64,000 nt of DNA from Spodoptera frugiperda (Eukaryota; Arthropoda; Insecta; Lepidoptera; Noctuidae), in NCBI RefSeq assembly GCF_023101765.2, contig NC_064213.1, positions 3,906,001-3,970,000 on the forward strand, read 5' to 3'. The notes beneath the pieces are model-generated. The model worked only from the letters and a program-made list of their open reading frames with translations. It made no database searches and was not told the origin of the DNA. This document shows, piece after piece, positions 25,109 through 37,563 of the stretch. The translations under genes were made by a program, and so were the position numbers. How positions within the stretch are numbered: the first letter of the stretch is position 1; each line of letters starts with the position of its first letter.

Positions 25109-25555
25109 ATACTGATTATCTTTTCAGAAACGGGATTTATGAATAAAAAGAAAATTCTTATCGCCTTAGTTATTGCAAAAAATGTATTATCTATGTAGAC
25201 GAAGGTACTTAATTCCTTTTTGTTCTGCTAATAATTTAGAGTTCGTTCCATTTTCACCCCAGAGACGGTGCGGTAAGTAATTCTTTGTGTTGCCTGTCTA
25301 ATGTACCACTGCTTGGTATCTTGATGATTTATTAATGTTAAAGAGCAACCTGAAGTGTATTTGTAACTAAATCTTTTAGATTAGATAATTACTATGTCAT
25401 CGAGAAAATGTGATGATGTTTCTTTTGTAAGTGGTTGGTGTGAGAAAGTGGGGTTTAGTTTTATTTTTAGAATGTTTTGTGCATTGATTCCGTAGGTGGA
25501 TTTACGATAAATATTAGCATTTGTATGACTAAAGATTCAAAGTACTGTTAACAGA

Positions 25556-25665
25556 CGAGCATGCATGAAAAATCTGATGACTGTTGATGAAGCGTAAGAT
25601 GTATGTAAGATTCGTAGCAGTTGCTGTCTCTGCCTATCCCCATGGGAGACAGGCGTGAGGTTATG
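25556..25665 (+). pseudogene. Broken copy of the 36400 retroelement-like reading frame
   Basis: Translates to RACMKNLMTVDEA, then a stop codon (TAA) in place of the lysine codon seen in the other copy, then DVCKIRS. Ends CCCCATGGGAGACAGGCGTG like 36520-36560. Clearly a decayed relative of 36400-36567. Confidence 0.5.
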
Positions 25666-25998
25666 TATGTATGTATGACTTAAGATTTAAATCAAGCAAA
25701 TTATTTATTGTTCTTTTACTGATTAAATACTTTCTCAGATCTTGGCTCAAAGGAGTTGCAGCAGTTATGCAATGGAAAACTAGGCAGCAAAAGACAAATT
25801 ACTGTCTCAGTTTTATTATTTCTATATAAAACTGTTCTAAGACAAAATTATTTTAAATTCCATCCTAATCTTTGCAACTAAGCATTCAATTCCCTCCAAT
25901 CACACAGAAGACGAACAAAAAACAAAGCGTTCTACGGCCTATAATGATTAATCATTACAATAATCCGCGGCAGATCTTCAGTTCGTGTTCATCCTAGT

Positions 25999-26139
25999 TC
26001 AGTGGAGATTACAGGACATCCACGGATTACCACGAATCCTCGGACATTCAGTAGAAACGCCCCCTTCAAATCCATGATTAGATGGAGCGAAGGCTACGGC
26101 AGTTGGACCAAAATTCCATTGAGATGGTAGCGTATAAAG
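25999..26139 (+). other. Candidate 5' exon with initiator-like TCAGT and a strong donor
   Basis: TCAGT at 25999, the arthropod initiator core, is followed by 140 bp of higher-complexity sequence that ends AAAG|GTAAGTG, a strong 5' splice site. Only a short 18-codon ATG frame lies within. It could be the leader exon of an unseen transcript. No downstream exon identified. Confidence 0.15.
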
Positions 26140-27889
26140 GTAAGTGAATCTTTTTTTTTTCATAAATATCTTTTGTGGAATGAGTGTCTTGATTGTAATA
26201 CTTAAGTTTCAATCAATTTTAATATGATGGTAATTAAAGTAAGTATTTATTTTTGTTAAGATTGGAAGTACTTACATAGTTCGAAGTAAGGTACGCTGTA
26301 CAGGGTGTAAACAGAATGCTCATAAACGCTACAAATAATTATGATGATGCATGCATAACAACAACAAAACTCGACAACGCGTGAACTCGACATAACTGTT
26401 ATTGACTTTTAGAAATGGTGCAAATAGGGTAGCCTATCCTATCAAATATTGGCAACATACCCAAAACACCAGAGGCGTTACAAGTGCTAAAGAAAATACG
26501 TAGCTGTAATACTCGTAGGAACTGGCTACCAAAAACTTCAATAAAATTACAATGCGGATAGCAATCCACCAACAAGACAAATTTTGGCGCACTTGGCGCA
26601 GTGGCTGAGTAATTGACTGTTGCTACACATGTCACTAGTTTCATTCCTGCACGGAACTTACATTTGTGTGACAAAGAAATAGAGCGAGCTCTTCGCACCG
26701 TCGATATTGTAGTTTCGTTGGCTTTTGTTGGTTTCTTTGTTTAACTAGACAGTTGTAAAATAAATACATTTAAAGTATACATGTTTGTAAGTTTCAGTTT
26801 TAAAATTTTCATTTAGAACAACTTTTACAAATATTTTTTAGTCAAGTAATATGCCTAAAACTTTCTCCTACGTCTGAAAAATACTATGCTGAAAAGCGCA
26901 TAAAAATCTATTCAGCCAAACGTAAGATAATCGCGTACAAACATCCATCCATACATAGAGATTAAACTAAGAACCTCCTTATTTTTTTAAAGTCGGTTTA
27001 AAAATGGTTTAGAAATAAAACCATGAAGGTTGCCCATCATTTAGGAATATACATTAACATTTTCATAATGGGTGCAATTAACCCAAATCTATTATGTACC
27101 TAAAGAAATGGATTTATCAAATGTCTTATGAATATTTCGGTGTACACAAAATAGAGTTTCATTTTAAAATTCCGAATTCGAATCAAGGAACACAAAAATA
27201 GGGCAAAACATTCAATCAACATGTAGATTGCGATCAGTTTCAACTACCTAGTTCTTTTCGAGATTTAAACGAATATCCGAACTTCAGATCAATTTGGTTC
27301 GACTGTATATCGGCCCTAACAAGTTCGTCAGTTCAATTTAAACTTGCTGGAGTGTACCTACAATTGAATAGTTGAAGTTACCTACGAAATCAGAGTGTGA
27401 AAAATCACGCAGTAGCGCCTTCTGATAAACTTGAACCTTTTAAACTTCGAGATTACGGCAAAACATCTTATACATCTATATATTAATACGTGATGCAAAA
27501 ACTTTGGACCGCTATTTACGAAAATTGCGCGGACGTCCATTTTTTAGGTCATAAAATATTGGTACACTTATATCGTTTCCTAGTTTATCTGAAAAATACT
27601 ATGCTGAAGAACCGCATTAATATTCGGTTTCTAAACGCAAGATAATGCTTTTACAAGTACATTACAATCAATAACATACAAACATTACACAAACATGCTC
27701 AAACTGAGAACCTCCTTATTTTTGAAGTCAATTTAATAGTCAATCTCACAGTGGGTTGTCATACAAAGTCATAAAAAAAACACAATAAAACAAATCAAAA
27801 ATGTAACTAAACGTCAGTAAATTAATCTACAAAGCTTCAAAGCGATAAAAATAAGTACACAGTCCGTTGCCATGTCGTGTCGTCTCATT

Positions 27890-28112
27890 TCAGTTGGAAA
27901 TACTTAGGAACTGGAGAATTTTTATAACTTGGACAACAGTTTCCTTGAAAGGAAAATATTAAATTTAGTTTTCGTCCCCGTGATACTGTGCCCAGTAAAT
28001 TGTATGAAAGAACCTAAACTGCTAGTGAATGAAGACATTAAGCCGGTCCTCGGCGAAATAGTGAGATTATTTCGCAATATTTTTTCCACTTTTTTAGCTG
28101 TTTTTGAGTAAG
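27890..28112 (+). other. Candidate short exon or small ORF ending at a donor
   Basis: TCAGT at 27890 precedes a frame with the hydrophobic stretch ILNLVFVPVILCPVNC followed by MKEPKLLVNEDIKPVLGEIV. The frame has an upstream TAG and no ATG before the hydrophobic part; the ATG inside gives 35 codons to TAA at 28109. A consensus donor (GTAAGTAG) follows at 28113. It may be a leader exon or chance. Confidence 0.15.
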
Positions 28113-28371
28113 GTAAGTAGTGAAGATTGTGATATTCTTTCGGTTTAAAAAGGAAATGTTGGTATGTTAAATTGTGTGAACAATATATAAATATCTTGTT
28201 GAATACTTTGCATCAAAATGGTGAGATTTTAGCATGGTAAGGTATGATTATATGATTTGATTTTAGCACTAAAATTGCTAATGCACTATTACTTTATATA
28301 CCTACTTATTTTTGGAAATAAGATTACGAAATAAAACATATAACGCATCTTAGATGTCAATCGTCCATAGA

Positions 28372-28864
28372 TGGGGCACAGTAGTTGACCCGGTGCTTTA
28401 GCGGGTTTACAGGTCCTCCGGCTCGAAGGGCAGGAGCGGTTTTTAGAAGTAAACCACTCCCTCTCGCATCGCCTAAGACGAGAGAAGTAATTGCATGATT
28501 TTCTCCCTTTAAAAAATAAAATTTAGACGTCAATTGTAACCAACTAAAAAATAAACACACATTATTTATTTATTTATTTGATAGAAAAACATGCATAATT
28601 TTACAACATTAAATAAAATAAATAAACATACGAGCAACCTTTCGCCGTCTCAAAACAAGCTTGTATCTACCAGCTTTAGTTCCTGACCCATAATACTTAC
28701 TGAGGTTTAGTGAAGACGGTCCGCGTCAACTGCTCTCGCCGTTCCAAGCAAGCGTCAACTTGATAAAGTTTAATGGACGCTAGCTCTGTCACCATTCTTA
28801 AGAACAACGTAATATTGTTTTTTGTGGACAAGATTTAGAGGCTGTTGGCTAGTGTTGAGGGGTA
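28372..28864. repeat. 493-bp tandem duplication, copy 1
   Basis: Begins with a reverse copy of the 'AGTGTCAGACTCTTACTGAC' repeat (GGCTCGAAGGGCAGGAGCGG) and continues through ACATACGAGCAACCTTTCGC and CCAGCTTTAGTTCCTGAC to the GCTGTTGGCTAGTGT region. The whole block recurs 493 bp downstream. Confidence 0.7.
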
Positions 28865-29370
28865 TTATCCGTAGACGTCAATCGCCCGCAGACGGGGCCC
28901 AGTAGTGCTGATGCCTGATCCGATGTGGACTACCTAGCACGTTTACAGGGGCTCCAGCTCGGAGGGCAGAAGTAGGAACGGGGTAGTTTTTAGTCAGTAA
29001 GAGTCTGACACTGATGATTTCCCCCTTAAAAAAATAAAATGAAGACGTCAATCGTAACCAACCAAAAAATAAATACACATTATTTACATAATTTTACAGC
29101 ATTAAATAAAATAAATAAACATACGAGCAACCTTTCACCGTCTCAAAACAAGCTTCTATCTACCAGCTTTAGTTCCTGACTACCCATAATACTTACTGAG
29201 GTTTAGTGAAGACGGTCCACGTCGACTGGTCCCCGCCGTTCCAAGCAGGCGTCAACTTGATAAAGTTTAATGGACGCAAGCTCTGTCACCGTTCTAAAGA
29301 ACAACGTAATATTGTTTATGAACTGAGATATTTTTTGTGGACGAGATTTAGAGGCTGTTGGCTAGTGTGT
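28865..29370. repeat. 493-bp tandem duplication, copy 2
   Basis: Same order as copy 1, including the reverse dispersed repeat at 28872-29045 and the ACATACGAGCAACCTTTCAC block. Several percent divergence and small indels. Confidence 0.7.
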
Positions 29371-29925
29371 AGGGGTATTAAAGTTTAGTGTTGTGTAGTT
29401 CCCTTAAATTAGCTCAAATAAATCAAAAGGTTGAAATTTTATAGAGATGTATGGTGAAATATTTAAGTTTAGTGCATCCTAATGTAGGTACATAAATACA
29501 TATATGAATATAAACATTGCGGTTGAGTTTCGTACTCCTTCTACAATACACAGATCTTTACTACAAGATTTGTTTTCTAGTATTTTAACATAAAACAATA
29601 CGACTGTCACTAGTTAGCTAAATCTCTATTTGATTAATTAAAATAACGCATACAAATATCAGAACACAGAAAAACATTAAAAATAGTCATCAAATTCCAC
29701 CATCAACATTATCAACATCAATTCTAAAATTAACCCGAAAACACACACACAAACAACCCCAATCTATGTAATATACACAAGGGATACATTGTATTGTTCA
29801 TAAACCATTGCTCCTGTAATATGGGAAAAGAAAAATGGCGTACATTAACAGCCCGCAAATGAAGAGTTACATTCCCTTGGTGTTTGAGAATGAACTCATT
29901 TTAAGAGTAAAAAATAAATATTATT

Positions 29926-30015
29926 AACACATTGAACGCCGCCGTGGTGGTCACCGGTGACCGACGTTAGCGGAGGATTTGCCTTCAACAGTTTCCTATT
30001 GGCAGTCAAAGACTT
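29926..30015. repeat. Dispersed repeat with GGTCACCGGTGACC palindrome, copy 2
   Basis: Near-identical to 25019-25108, including the palindrome and CGACGTTAGCGGAGGATTTG. Confidence 0.7.
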
Positions 30016-30821
30016 CAAAATTCATTTAGACATTTTAGATTAAAAATATACATAGTTAGTAATTACGAGCAAATCTTGTTTAGTAACTTTTCAAAAATTT
30101 TAGTATTGTATTTGTTTTATCGCTCAAACGTACCTAGATTATATCTATAAACTATTCAAGTACAAGCTTTATTTATATTTATTTTACGCAGAAAAACCCT
30201 CAACTCACAGCTTAACAATAAAACAGTATCTTTTTTATATTTTTATGGTTTTGCAAATAATAAAACTGGTTCAATTAGAAAAATACGTCGAATGTTCACT
30301 GTTTTACAATACAAATTAGATTAGCAAACATTTTTCGAGTTTCCCTTTCCATGTAACAGCACTCTGTGTGATGGCACTCACGTTTTCGGTGATTTGTCAT
30401 TGTTATGTCATAGTGACGTATTTATGTGGGGACACGTGGGCCCATGGGTGTCAGGTTGTAACATATTTTATTTTTGTGCTGACTGTAAATGTATGGAAGG
30501 TCGGTGACCTTGAATTAATTGGCTGATGGACGTGTGCAAATAATGTCAATCTAAATTACATTACATATTATAGGTAGACTGCAGGGTTGGTGCTGTTACG
30601 GAACGGGTTATAAAATGGTTTTAAAAAAACTATTTAATACGCTAAAAGAAAGATATATTGAATAATTGACAAGTTACTTTGCCTGACGGAATTCCAGTCT
30701 AATTTACCCAAAAAACAATTAGAATTGGTTACGAAAACGACAACGGTTTTTTATTGCATTGACGTCAATGGGCAACTCAGAAATTTTAATTAATATTTTG
30801 GGTAATAGTTATTCCGATATA

Positions 30822-30935
30822 ACAGTGCGTTGGGTGGTCAACTGGCTGCCACGCGACGTGACGCGGTTTGGATTCCTGCACGGAACAACTCTTTGTGCGA
30901 ATCACAAATTGTTGTTGCAAGTCTAGGAAACTAAA
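30822..30935 (+). mobile_element. Degenerate tRNA-derived SINE fragment
   Basis: Contains TGGTCAACTGGCTGCC, ATTCCTGCACGGAACAACTC and ATCACAAATTGTTGTTGC, which match the body of the SINE at 61168-61349. The 3' tail is missing. A related short piece (GGCGCACTTGGCGCAGTGGC, CCTGCACGGAAC) lies at 26585-26660. Confidence 0.5.
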
Positions 30936-31519
30936 CTAGGTCTATTTAGTAAGCTTTTCCATGTATTAGTATTAGTTTATAATGAAACCAATTCGATGTA
31001 AATCACCTTTCAGTTTAGTATTTACTTTATAGTCCTTACTACAGGTATTTACTTTAATCACTAGGTCCACATTTCCTAGAAGTAAATAGAACAAATAAAT
31101 ACTAAAATGTTATTCGTTTACAGAATCTAAGAAAACTAAATTTAATTTTATTTCGTTTCAAGGAATAATAATGTAATTGAATTTCAAAGTATAGGATGTT
31201 AAAAATTTAATATTTAATACTCATTTCACAGACTCGTGTATTGAAAATCGAATATTAAATTCTGTTTACCGGGCAATAACGTCGAATTTTCTTGGAAGCA
31301 TACAATTGTATCACACTTTTCTTTATTTTGTTTATACAATGAGATCTGTTTTTCTTGGAATGAGTACTTAAGCAGAAGTGTTTAGTACATACAATAATTG
31401 ATTTAATGTAAAAGGATATAAGGTTCCAGGAACGTATCAAACATCGTGCTTCTCTATTATCGACAACTTGTAAACAAACATTTCAGATATTTTATAATAT
31501 TGAAATAATCGAAATGAAT

Positions 31520-31655
31520 GATTTTTGTCTGTCTGTCTGTTCTGGCTAATTTCTAAAATGACTTGAATGATTTCTACGGGACTTTTATTGGCAGGTAGCT
31601 TAGCAGAGTAACTTAGGCTACTTTTATTAGTCCATCCGAGCGAAGCGGACATCAG
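31520..31655 (+). mobile_element. Dispersed repeat end
   Basis: GTCTGTCTGTCTGTTCTGGC to CCATCCGAGCGAAGCGGACA. The ending resembles the ends of many lepidopteran non-autonomous elements (a GCGAAGCGG-type stem). Tentative. Confidence 0.3.
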
Positions 31656-31723
31656 CTATAAAGAAAGAATATAAATTTAATATCTTTAACTTTTATAATT
31701 TAAAGATATTTATATTTTGTATC

Positions 31724-31800
31724 ATATAATAAACAGAAAGAAAAACTGTTATAATATAATAAACAAAAAGAAAAACTGTAATATAATAAACAGAAATTAT
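31724..31800. repeat. Short tandem repeat, unit about 26-30 bp, nearly three copies
   Basis: ATAATAAACAGAAAGAAAAA, ATAATAAACAAAAAGAAAAA and ATAATAAACAGAAATT in succession. Confidence 0.6.
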
Positions 31801-32049
31801 TCAAATTCATGCAACATAATTAATAATTATGTATCATTCTCTCTTCATAACTCTCCACAATACAATCTACTTAACACTGTACAATATAGTGTACACATGT
31901 ATTACATTTTGTTTGAAGTTATAAACGTATGAAAAAACATTACATAGATAACGTGGACTGATGCGGGTATTAAACAAAAAGCATCAGTGTTTATATTATG
32001 AAAAACATGTGTATCATAAAATAACATCTCTCATTCACTCTAGCATACT

Positions 32050-32165
32050 TTTTAGGGTGATTTTCCACCTGAGATGTGCTATGATCCGTTGTTGTGAATG
32101 CGTTTGGCTTCCACCAATAACATTCATTGGTACACATAGCTAAGCACTGGTGTAAATGGACTCAG
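32050..32165 (+). mobile_element. 'GTGCTATGCTACGTTGCTGTG' repeat copy
   Basis: GGTGATTTTCCACCTGAGAT, GCGTTTGGCTTCCACCAATA and CATTGGTACACATAGC. Confidence 0.5.
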
Positions 32166-33954
32166 CTAAGCTATGTTTGTATGCTATGGAAAGTTGCTTG
32201 CTATTGATAACTTCTGTGTGGACGAAGTCACAGGCAACAGCTTGTGATAAATTGTATATACTTTACAATATGACCATTTTTATCTTTAAATGTCAAAATA
32301 TCATATATGATTCATATAAATTATACATGACATAAAAAATCCCAGTAAAATTGTGAATATTTACAAATCTAACATTAAATCTAACCTCACAAAACGCAGT
32401 TGATTTATTTGCTTTCTTCAAAACAGAAAGCAAGCGTTACCCCTAAGTAAGATAAGTGGTAAACTTACCACAGAACCCCAAAACAGATGATCATAATCAC
32501 AACAAATGAATGTGCAATTTACATTCAACGTAGAAAACATTTACCATGCTTCAAATTCGTTCTACAACTATAAATAAAAGAAACTGAACATTTCATATCG
32601 AAAAGACTGGATCCCAAAGTGAAAATTATTCAACTCGCCTTTTGAAACGTTTAAAAACTGCTAGACTGCAATCAGAGGGGATTGAGATTCGATATTAAGG
32701 GAAAATAAACCGAGTCGGCCAAATTACAGGCCTTTCGGTTCGTGCCCGGGCGAAGCTGTGATCAAAACGCGTTCACTGCGCCTCCATCAATAGCTTCGAC
32801 TATCTGCTTTTTATTAACTTGTGCATCGAGTTGTCACTTGTTTTTACTTTTATGTATTGGTAGCGGCAGAAAGTCCAGTGAAAAATACGTAGCATTTTAG
32901 GAAACAAGGTTTATTTTATTTTTGTTATTTATCATATCATACATAATAAAAATCAACTGCCGTTCCTTAGTCTCGCTAAAACTTGCGAACTGATTTAACT
33001 AATTTTTAACTTGAATTATTTGTTGAATTCCAGGGAAGGCTTAAAAGGTGACAAAAAAGTATTTGAAGCGGTACGAAGTCTGCCGGGTCACCTAGTTTTT
33101 CATAAAAATTACAATATTCAATATAGTTTCAATTTCATATTCTGAAATTATTTTTATTATAAAAGAATAAATCTTAAAATGGAGCTTCGAAAGATCACAT
33201 GCACTGGACGACTAAAATCAACGACACCAATTTTGTTTTTGCTGAGTGAGAATACTGCCATGAAATACTACTACATAGTTCAGTTGTCAGAAGATTTACA
33301 AACATGTACTCTACAGACATCAAAATAAAACATTTTCCAATACGATTTTCACTTTTGAACAAACTCTGTAGCTGCTAACATTTGGCTGACGTTAAGCTAC
33401 GAACAGCTACGCTCGTGTAGCATTTCGTAGCCAGACTACGCGCTGACGTAGCCAATGCTACGGATTTACTAGACATGTTTTCACTTTGTGATATTTTACA
33501 TTTTTTTATAGAATACATTTATTTTTATAAATAAAACATAAAGGGAAATTATTTATACGATAACAAATAACAATAAAAGGTCTTTTGTACAAAAATAATA
33601 TCCATAAAAATCACATTTCACACAAAAATAGATTTACGCCTCACATGCTCCGAGGACGACACGAAATAAAATATGGCTGCAAACGTGTAATTTGTGTTTC
33701 TAGACACGTACCGTCTTATTCCGTATTAAATTCAAAAGAAACAAGTTGCTACATGTGTCGTACGCGTCGCAATGTCTGGAACGTCTGTAGTCAGGTGCTA
33801 CGTAGGTATTACTTTCACTACTTTTATTCTGAAACTTACCTATTCTTTTTTTTTTAAACTGTCACTAACTCTAGAATTTTATTGGAACTTAAAACGGGAT
33901 ATTTGCCATGTTTTTAAATTTTTATGAGTTTCCGATATTTCGGCACTGTTGCAA

Positions 33955-34005
33955 GCGCCATGATCACGGATAAACTGATCTGATGTTAATCCGTGATCAT
34001 GGCGC
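33955..34005. repeat. 51-bp palindrome with about 18-bp arms
   Basis: Left arm GCGCCATGATCACGGAT, right arm ATCCGTGATCATGGCGC, loop about 17 bp. Preceded by TTTCCGATATTTCGGCACTG, a motif often seen in lepidopteran retroelement remnants. Confidence 0.6.
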
Positions 34006-35079
34006 TAAAAATTAAAATTTCTCCCAATTCCAAGTCTCCCAATTTCAGCAAATAATGATAATAGCAAACTAACGTGGCCATATGCAAACATTACCTCTCA
34101 TTATAGTTAAACTGAAATGTTTTGTAAACCACGTGAAATACTCATTAGTGATACGGCAATGATTTTTGTGGCGTCCGTTCGCAATTAGTGCTGAAACTAA
34201 AACTAAACTTTTGTTGGTTGAACATTTCCCACTAAAGTAATTATCATTGTTGGGGCGATTTGTAAACTTTCAACGTTTCCATTGAAAGCTCTCTACTAAT
34301 TATTAAAATTGTGACTCGAACTATAAAGTATGATGTAACAATAATTATAGGTGACAATTCCTAGTAGGTTACGGCTGGACCGGTTCGACTAATTTTGGTC
34401 TTGAATTATTTGTGGAAGTCTAGGCCAGGTCTAAAAGGTGAGAATTTTTTTTTTTTTTGAGGATGTACGAAGTTTGCCGGGTCAGCTATTTAATAATAAA
34501 AATAGAGAAAAATGTTTGGAAATGGGCATCTAGTAGTTTATATGACTAGAGGATTACAACTTTACTCAAAGTAGTCTTTTCATCTTGCTGAATAAAATTA
34601 GCCCATTGATAGACAAAATTCAAATGAATCACAGATTCCAAGCGTCTAAGCCTTAAATCCAAGAAAAGTTTTCAAAATCATAATAGTTTCTTCAATATGA
34701 ATCTTGGTAACTTTAAAGTAGATACCTAGGTAAGATTTCTTTGAGCTATTCGAAACTTAATATATAATATTATACCCATATTTCCAGATTAGCATCTACA
34801 GGGCAAAAGTAAAATTTAAAGCTTGGAGTACACTGAAAATTGCTTTTCTCTTTTTACTTTTGATTGGGCCTTATGAATAATGCTAATGTAAAAAATGATC
34901 TTAGGGCGTAGATTGTGAACTGAAATAGATTAAAATTTTCAATTGCACGATTTTTCCCTTTGTGATTGCCTTTGTTTAATTTTTTTTCTCAAGATGAGTT
35001 ATTTTGGTATTCATTCCTTTATTTTAAGGTTTTTTTATGATTGTGGTGTAAAGTTTATCGTCTAAATATTAGCTCCGCG

Positions 35080-35205
35080 CACCTACAGTGAAAGTTATGA
35101 CTTCTGCAGCCTTAGGCGAGGCAAGAGTGAGTGTTAGAATCTTAATGACTAAAAACCACACCGTTCCTACTCCTACTTTTCGAGCCGGAGCCCCGGTAAC
35201 GTAGC
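35080..35205 (+). mobile_element. 'AGTGTCAGACTCTTACTGAC' dispersed repeat
   Basis: CTTAGGCGAGGCAAGAGTGA, TAATGACTAAAAACCACACC and TTTTCGAGCCGGAGCCCCGG. Confidence 0.6.
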
Positions 35206-36399
35206 TCCGAAAGTAGACTTACTGTACAAGTACATCCATCGAATTATATTGATCAATAGTTTATGACATTTTTAAGTCTGCAAAATAACACAATCATCTG
35301 TTTATAGTAGTAATAGTACAATATACTAGTAACTTTCACAGCAACAATCTCGGTAATTACATCAAAAACTCAAACATTCACTTCGTTTTCACATAACCAC
35401 TGACCTGTTTACTATGTTATTTAGTTAATAATTCATATCAGCAAGGTCATACTTAACAAGCTGGTCTTGCCTTTGGTTCCTGTTTATTAATATAGTCTAC
35501 CTCATTATTATTCCGACCTACTCATTCAAACAAGCCTAATCTTTCATCTCTGTTCATTCTTTATGCGGCCCCATGCATGACATTACACATTTTTGGACCC
35601 CTCCTGAACCCTCACGGCTCTTCCACGATGATTTAGTGTCATGTCTTTTTTTATTTATTATAGTGTCATCTGGCTAAACAGTTGCTATGTGGTTTTAAAT
35701 AGAAATTAATTTTAGAATGATTTCGTATTCTGTATTAAATTACAATACAATTGCATGCCGCTAATGGTAAATGTGCTGAACTTACTACCTATATGTATTT
35801 AACACCTGTATTATGTACCATATTTGAGCAAATAAAGAATTTTTATTTTATGTTTATTTATGAAAAAAATCCGAAAATGCATATCTATTATTATGTTTAA
35901 AACAACTAATGTATGGTTTTGTTTCTCTCAACTTTAAGTAATGCTTTCTGCTCTTCAACTAACAGAATCATTACGATTAGCTGATTTGTATCTCTATTTT
36001 TATAATACAAGGTTATCTAATAGACAATGGCATACCTATCACATTACACCTTATCATTTCAATTACATTTTATTAAAATTATCTTTAATTTACTGAAATA
36101 CAACACTTCTATCGACATAAACTAAAGTGAGCCCCAGCGTTCTACCCTCAGCTCAACTATAATTTAAGTAGTTATAACTTCGCTCCTGTCACACATTCGC
36201 TGTGGCGGATTGCACTCAATCTCGGTGCAAGTACTCTGTCTTATACCGACCTCCGACCTCCAGTCTTGTTTAATTTTGCAAGCCACTCCACTTGAGTAAA
36301 AGGTTCTAATCGGATTACATAAGTTTAGTTTAGTTTGGTCTTAGATGTTATATAGGATATAAAGATGATTGTGTGTTTGATTGGGCGCCCAGACGGACA

Positions 36400-36567
36400 T
36401 ATGGCGACCAGATTGGCGATATATTAAACAGAAGCCAAACTAAAACCCTTAATCGAAGAGCATGCATGGAAAGACTGATGACTGCTGATGAAGCAAAAGA
36501 GGTATGTAAGATTCGTAGCAATTGGCGTTCAATTGTCTCTGCCTACCCCCATGGGAGACAGACGTGA
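36400..36567 (+). pseudogene. Fragment of a retroelement-like reading frame
   Basis: Encodes ..RRTYGDQIGDILNRSQTKTL, then RRACMERLMTADEAKEVCKI and RSIVSAYPHGRQT, then a stop. The short basic, tryptophan-containing tail resembles C-termini of RTE/craniofacial-development-protein-2-like LINE ORFs. A decayed second copy is at 25556-25665, which supports a mobile origin. No reverse transcriptase motif is present here. Confidence 0.4.
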
Positions 36568-37202
36568 GGTTATGTATTATGTGTGTATGTGTGTTTATCA
36601 TATTATGATTTCATAATGTATGCCTATATGTGTTTAGAAAAAAGATTAAAAAAAAAACTTCATTACCTTTTTTTATCTTCTTAAAACGCATTAATTAACT
36701 TTTTTTCAATAGTCCAAACGAAATACATTTATTTTAGGCCTTAAAAAGTACTTTTTTCAACGTAAAGTGAACCACTATAGATCAGTGTCTAAAAAAAGCT
36801 TCAATCTAGAATTTATATTAAAACCGAAGTCTTATAAAAATATTTAATATACCATCTACTTAGTTCAATAACTTGTGAAATTTAGTAAATGCCGATGTAA
36901 TGAGATACGATTAAAGCGGCAACGTACAAACTTGTTGAAAATATTCGGCGAAAGAGTTATTAAATTCTTTCGATCTTTTTTTATTAAATATCAAATAACT
37001 CAATCTCTCAGTGGGTGGCGATGATGCGGATCCTAAAAGGGGAAAAACAAATGGTGTTTTTTTTTGCTTTTCAACACTACGTCAAAGTCAAAGCCACAAG
37101 CTATTATGCAAATTAGAACTTTATAAGAGGATTTTTTAAAGCCATTTTCACATCACATATCAGAAGTATGTCAGTTCATTACGTGAAATGAACTTCATTT
37201 CA

Positions 37203-37440
37203 AAGCTTTTTTTAAGGGAGGAAAATCATCCATTGACTTCTCTCGCCTTGGGTGAGGCGACAAAGAGTGTCAGACCCTTACTGACTAAAAACCACCCCGT
37301 TCCTACTCCTGTTTTTTGAGCCGGATCTCCTGTAAACCCACTAGGTAGTCCGCAGCTGGTCTGGTTCTGGTCGGGCAGCGAGCTACCCTTACTCGCCGTC
37401 CGCAAATCCGCACTTACGGTGGTCAGATCATTTCAAAGCT
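37203..37440 (+). mobile_element. 'AGTGTCAGACTCTTACTGAC' dispersed repeat, longest copy
   Basis: AAGCTTTTTTTAAGGGAGG to GGTAGTCCGCAGCTGGTCTG, followed by an extension (CTACCCTTACTCGCCGTCCG) whose reverse complement is at 19095-19250. Confidence 0.65.
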
Positions 37441-37501
37441 TAAATACCTACGTCGAAAATTTATTTTGTATAAATTTTAATTGTAATAAATTTTAATTAA
37501 T

Positions 37502-37563
37502 GCGTATCCTAAGGATACACATGTGTATCCTAAGGATACACGTGTATATCCTAAGGATACACA
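37502..37563. repeat. Three tandem copies of a GTATCCTAAGGATAC palindrome
   Basis: The odd palindrome GTATCCT-A-AGGATAC occurs three times about 20 bp apart, with GTG/CAC extensions making longer dyads between copies. Could be a binding-site array or a short satellite. Confidence 0.65.

Noticed and set aside
36373..36567. A host gene encoding a 64-residue protein
   Set aside because: A second, broken copy at 25556-25665 shows it is a piece of a mobile element.
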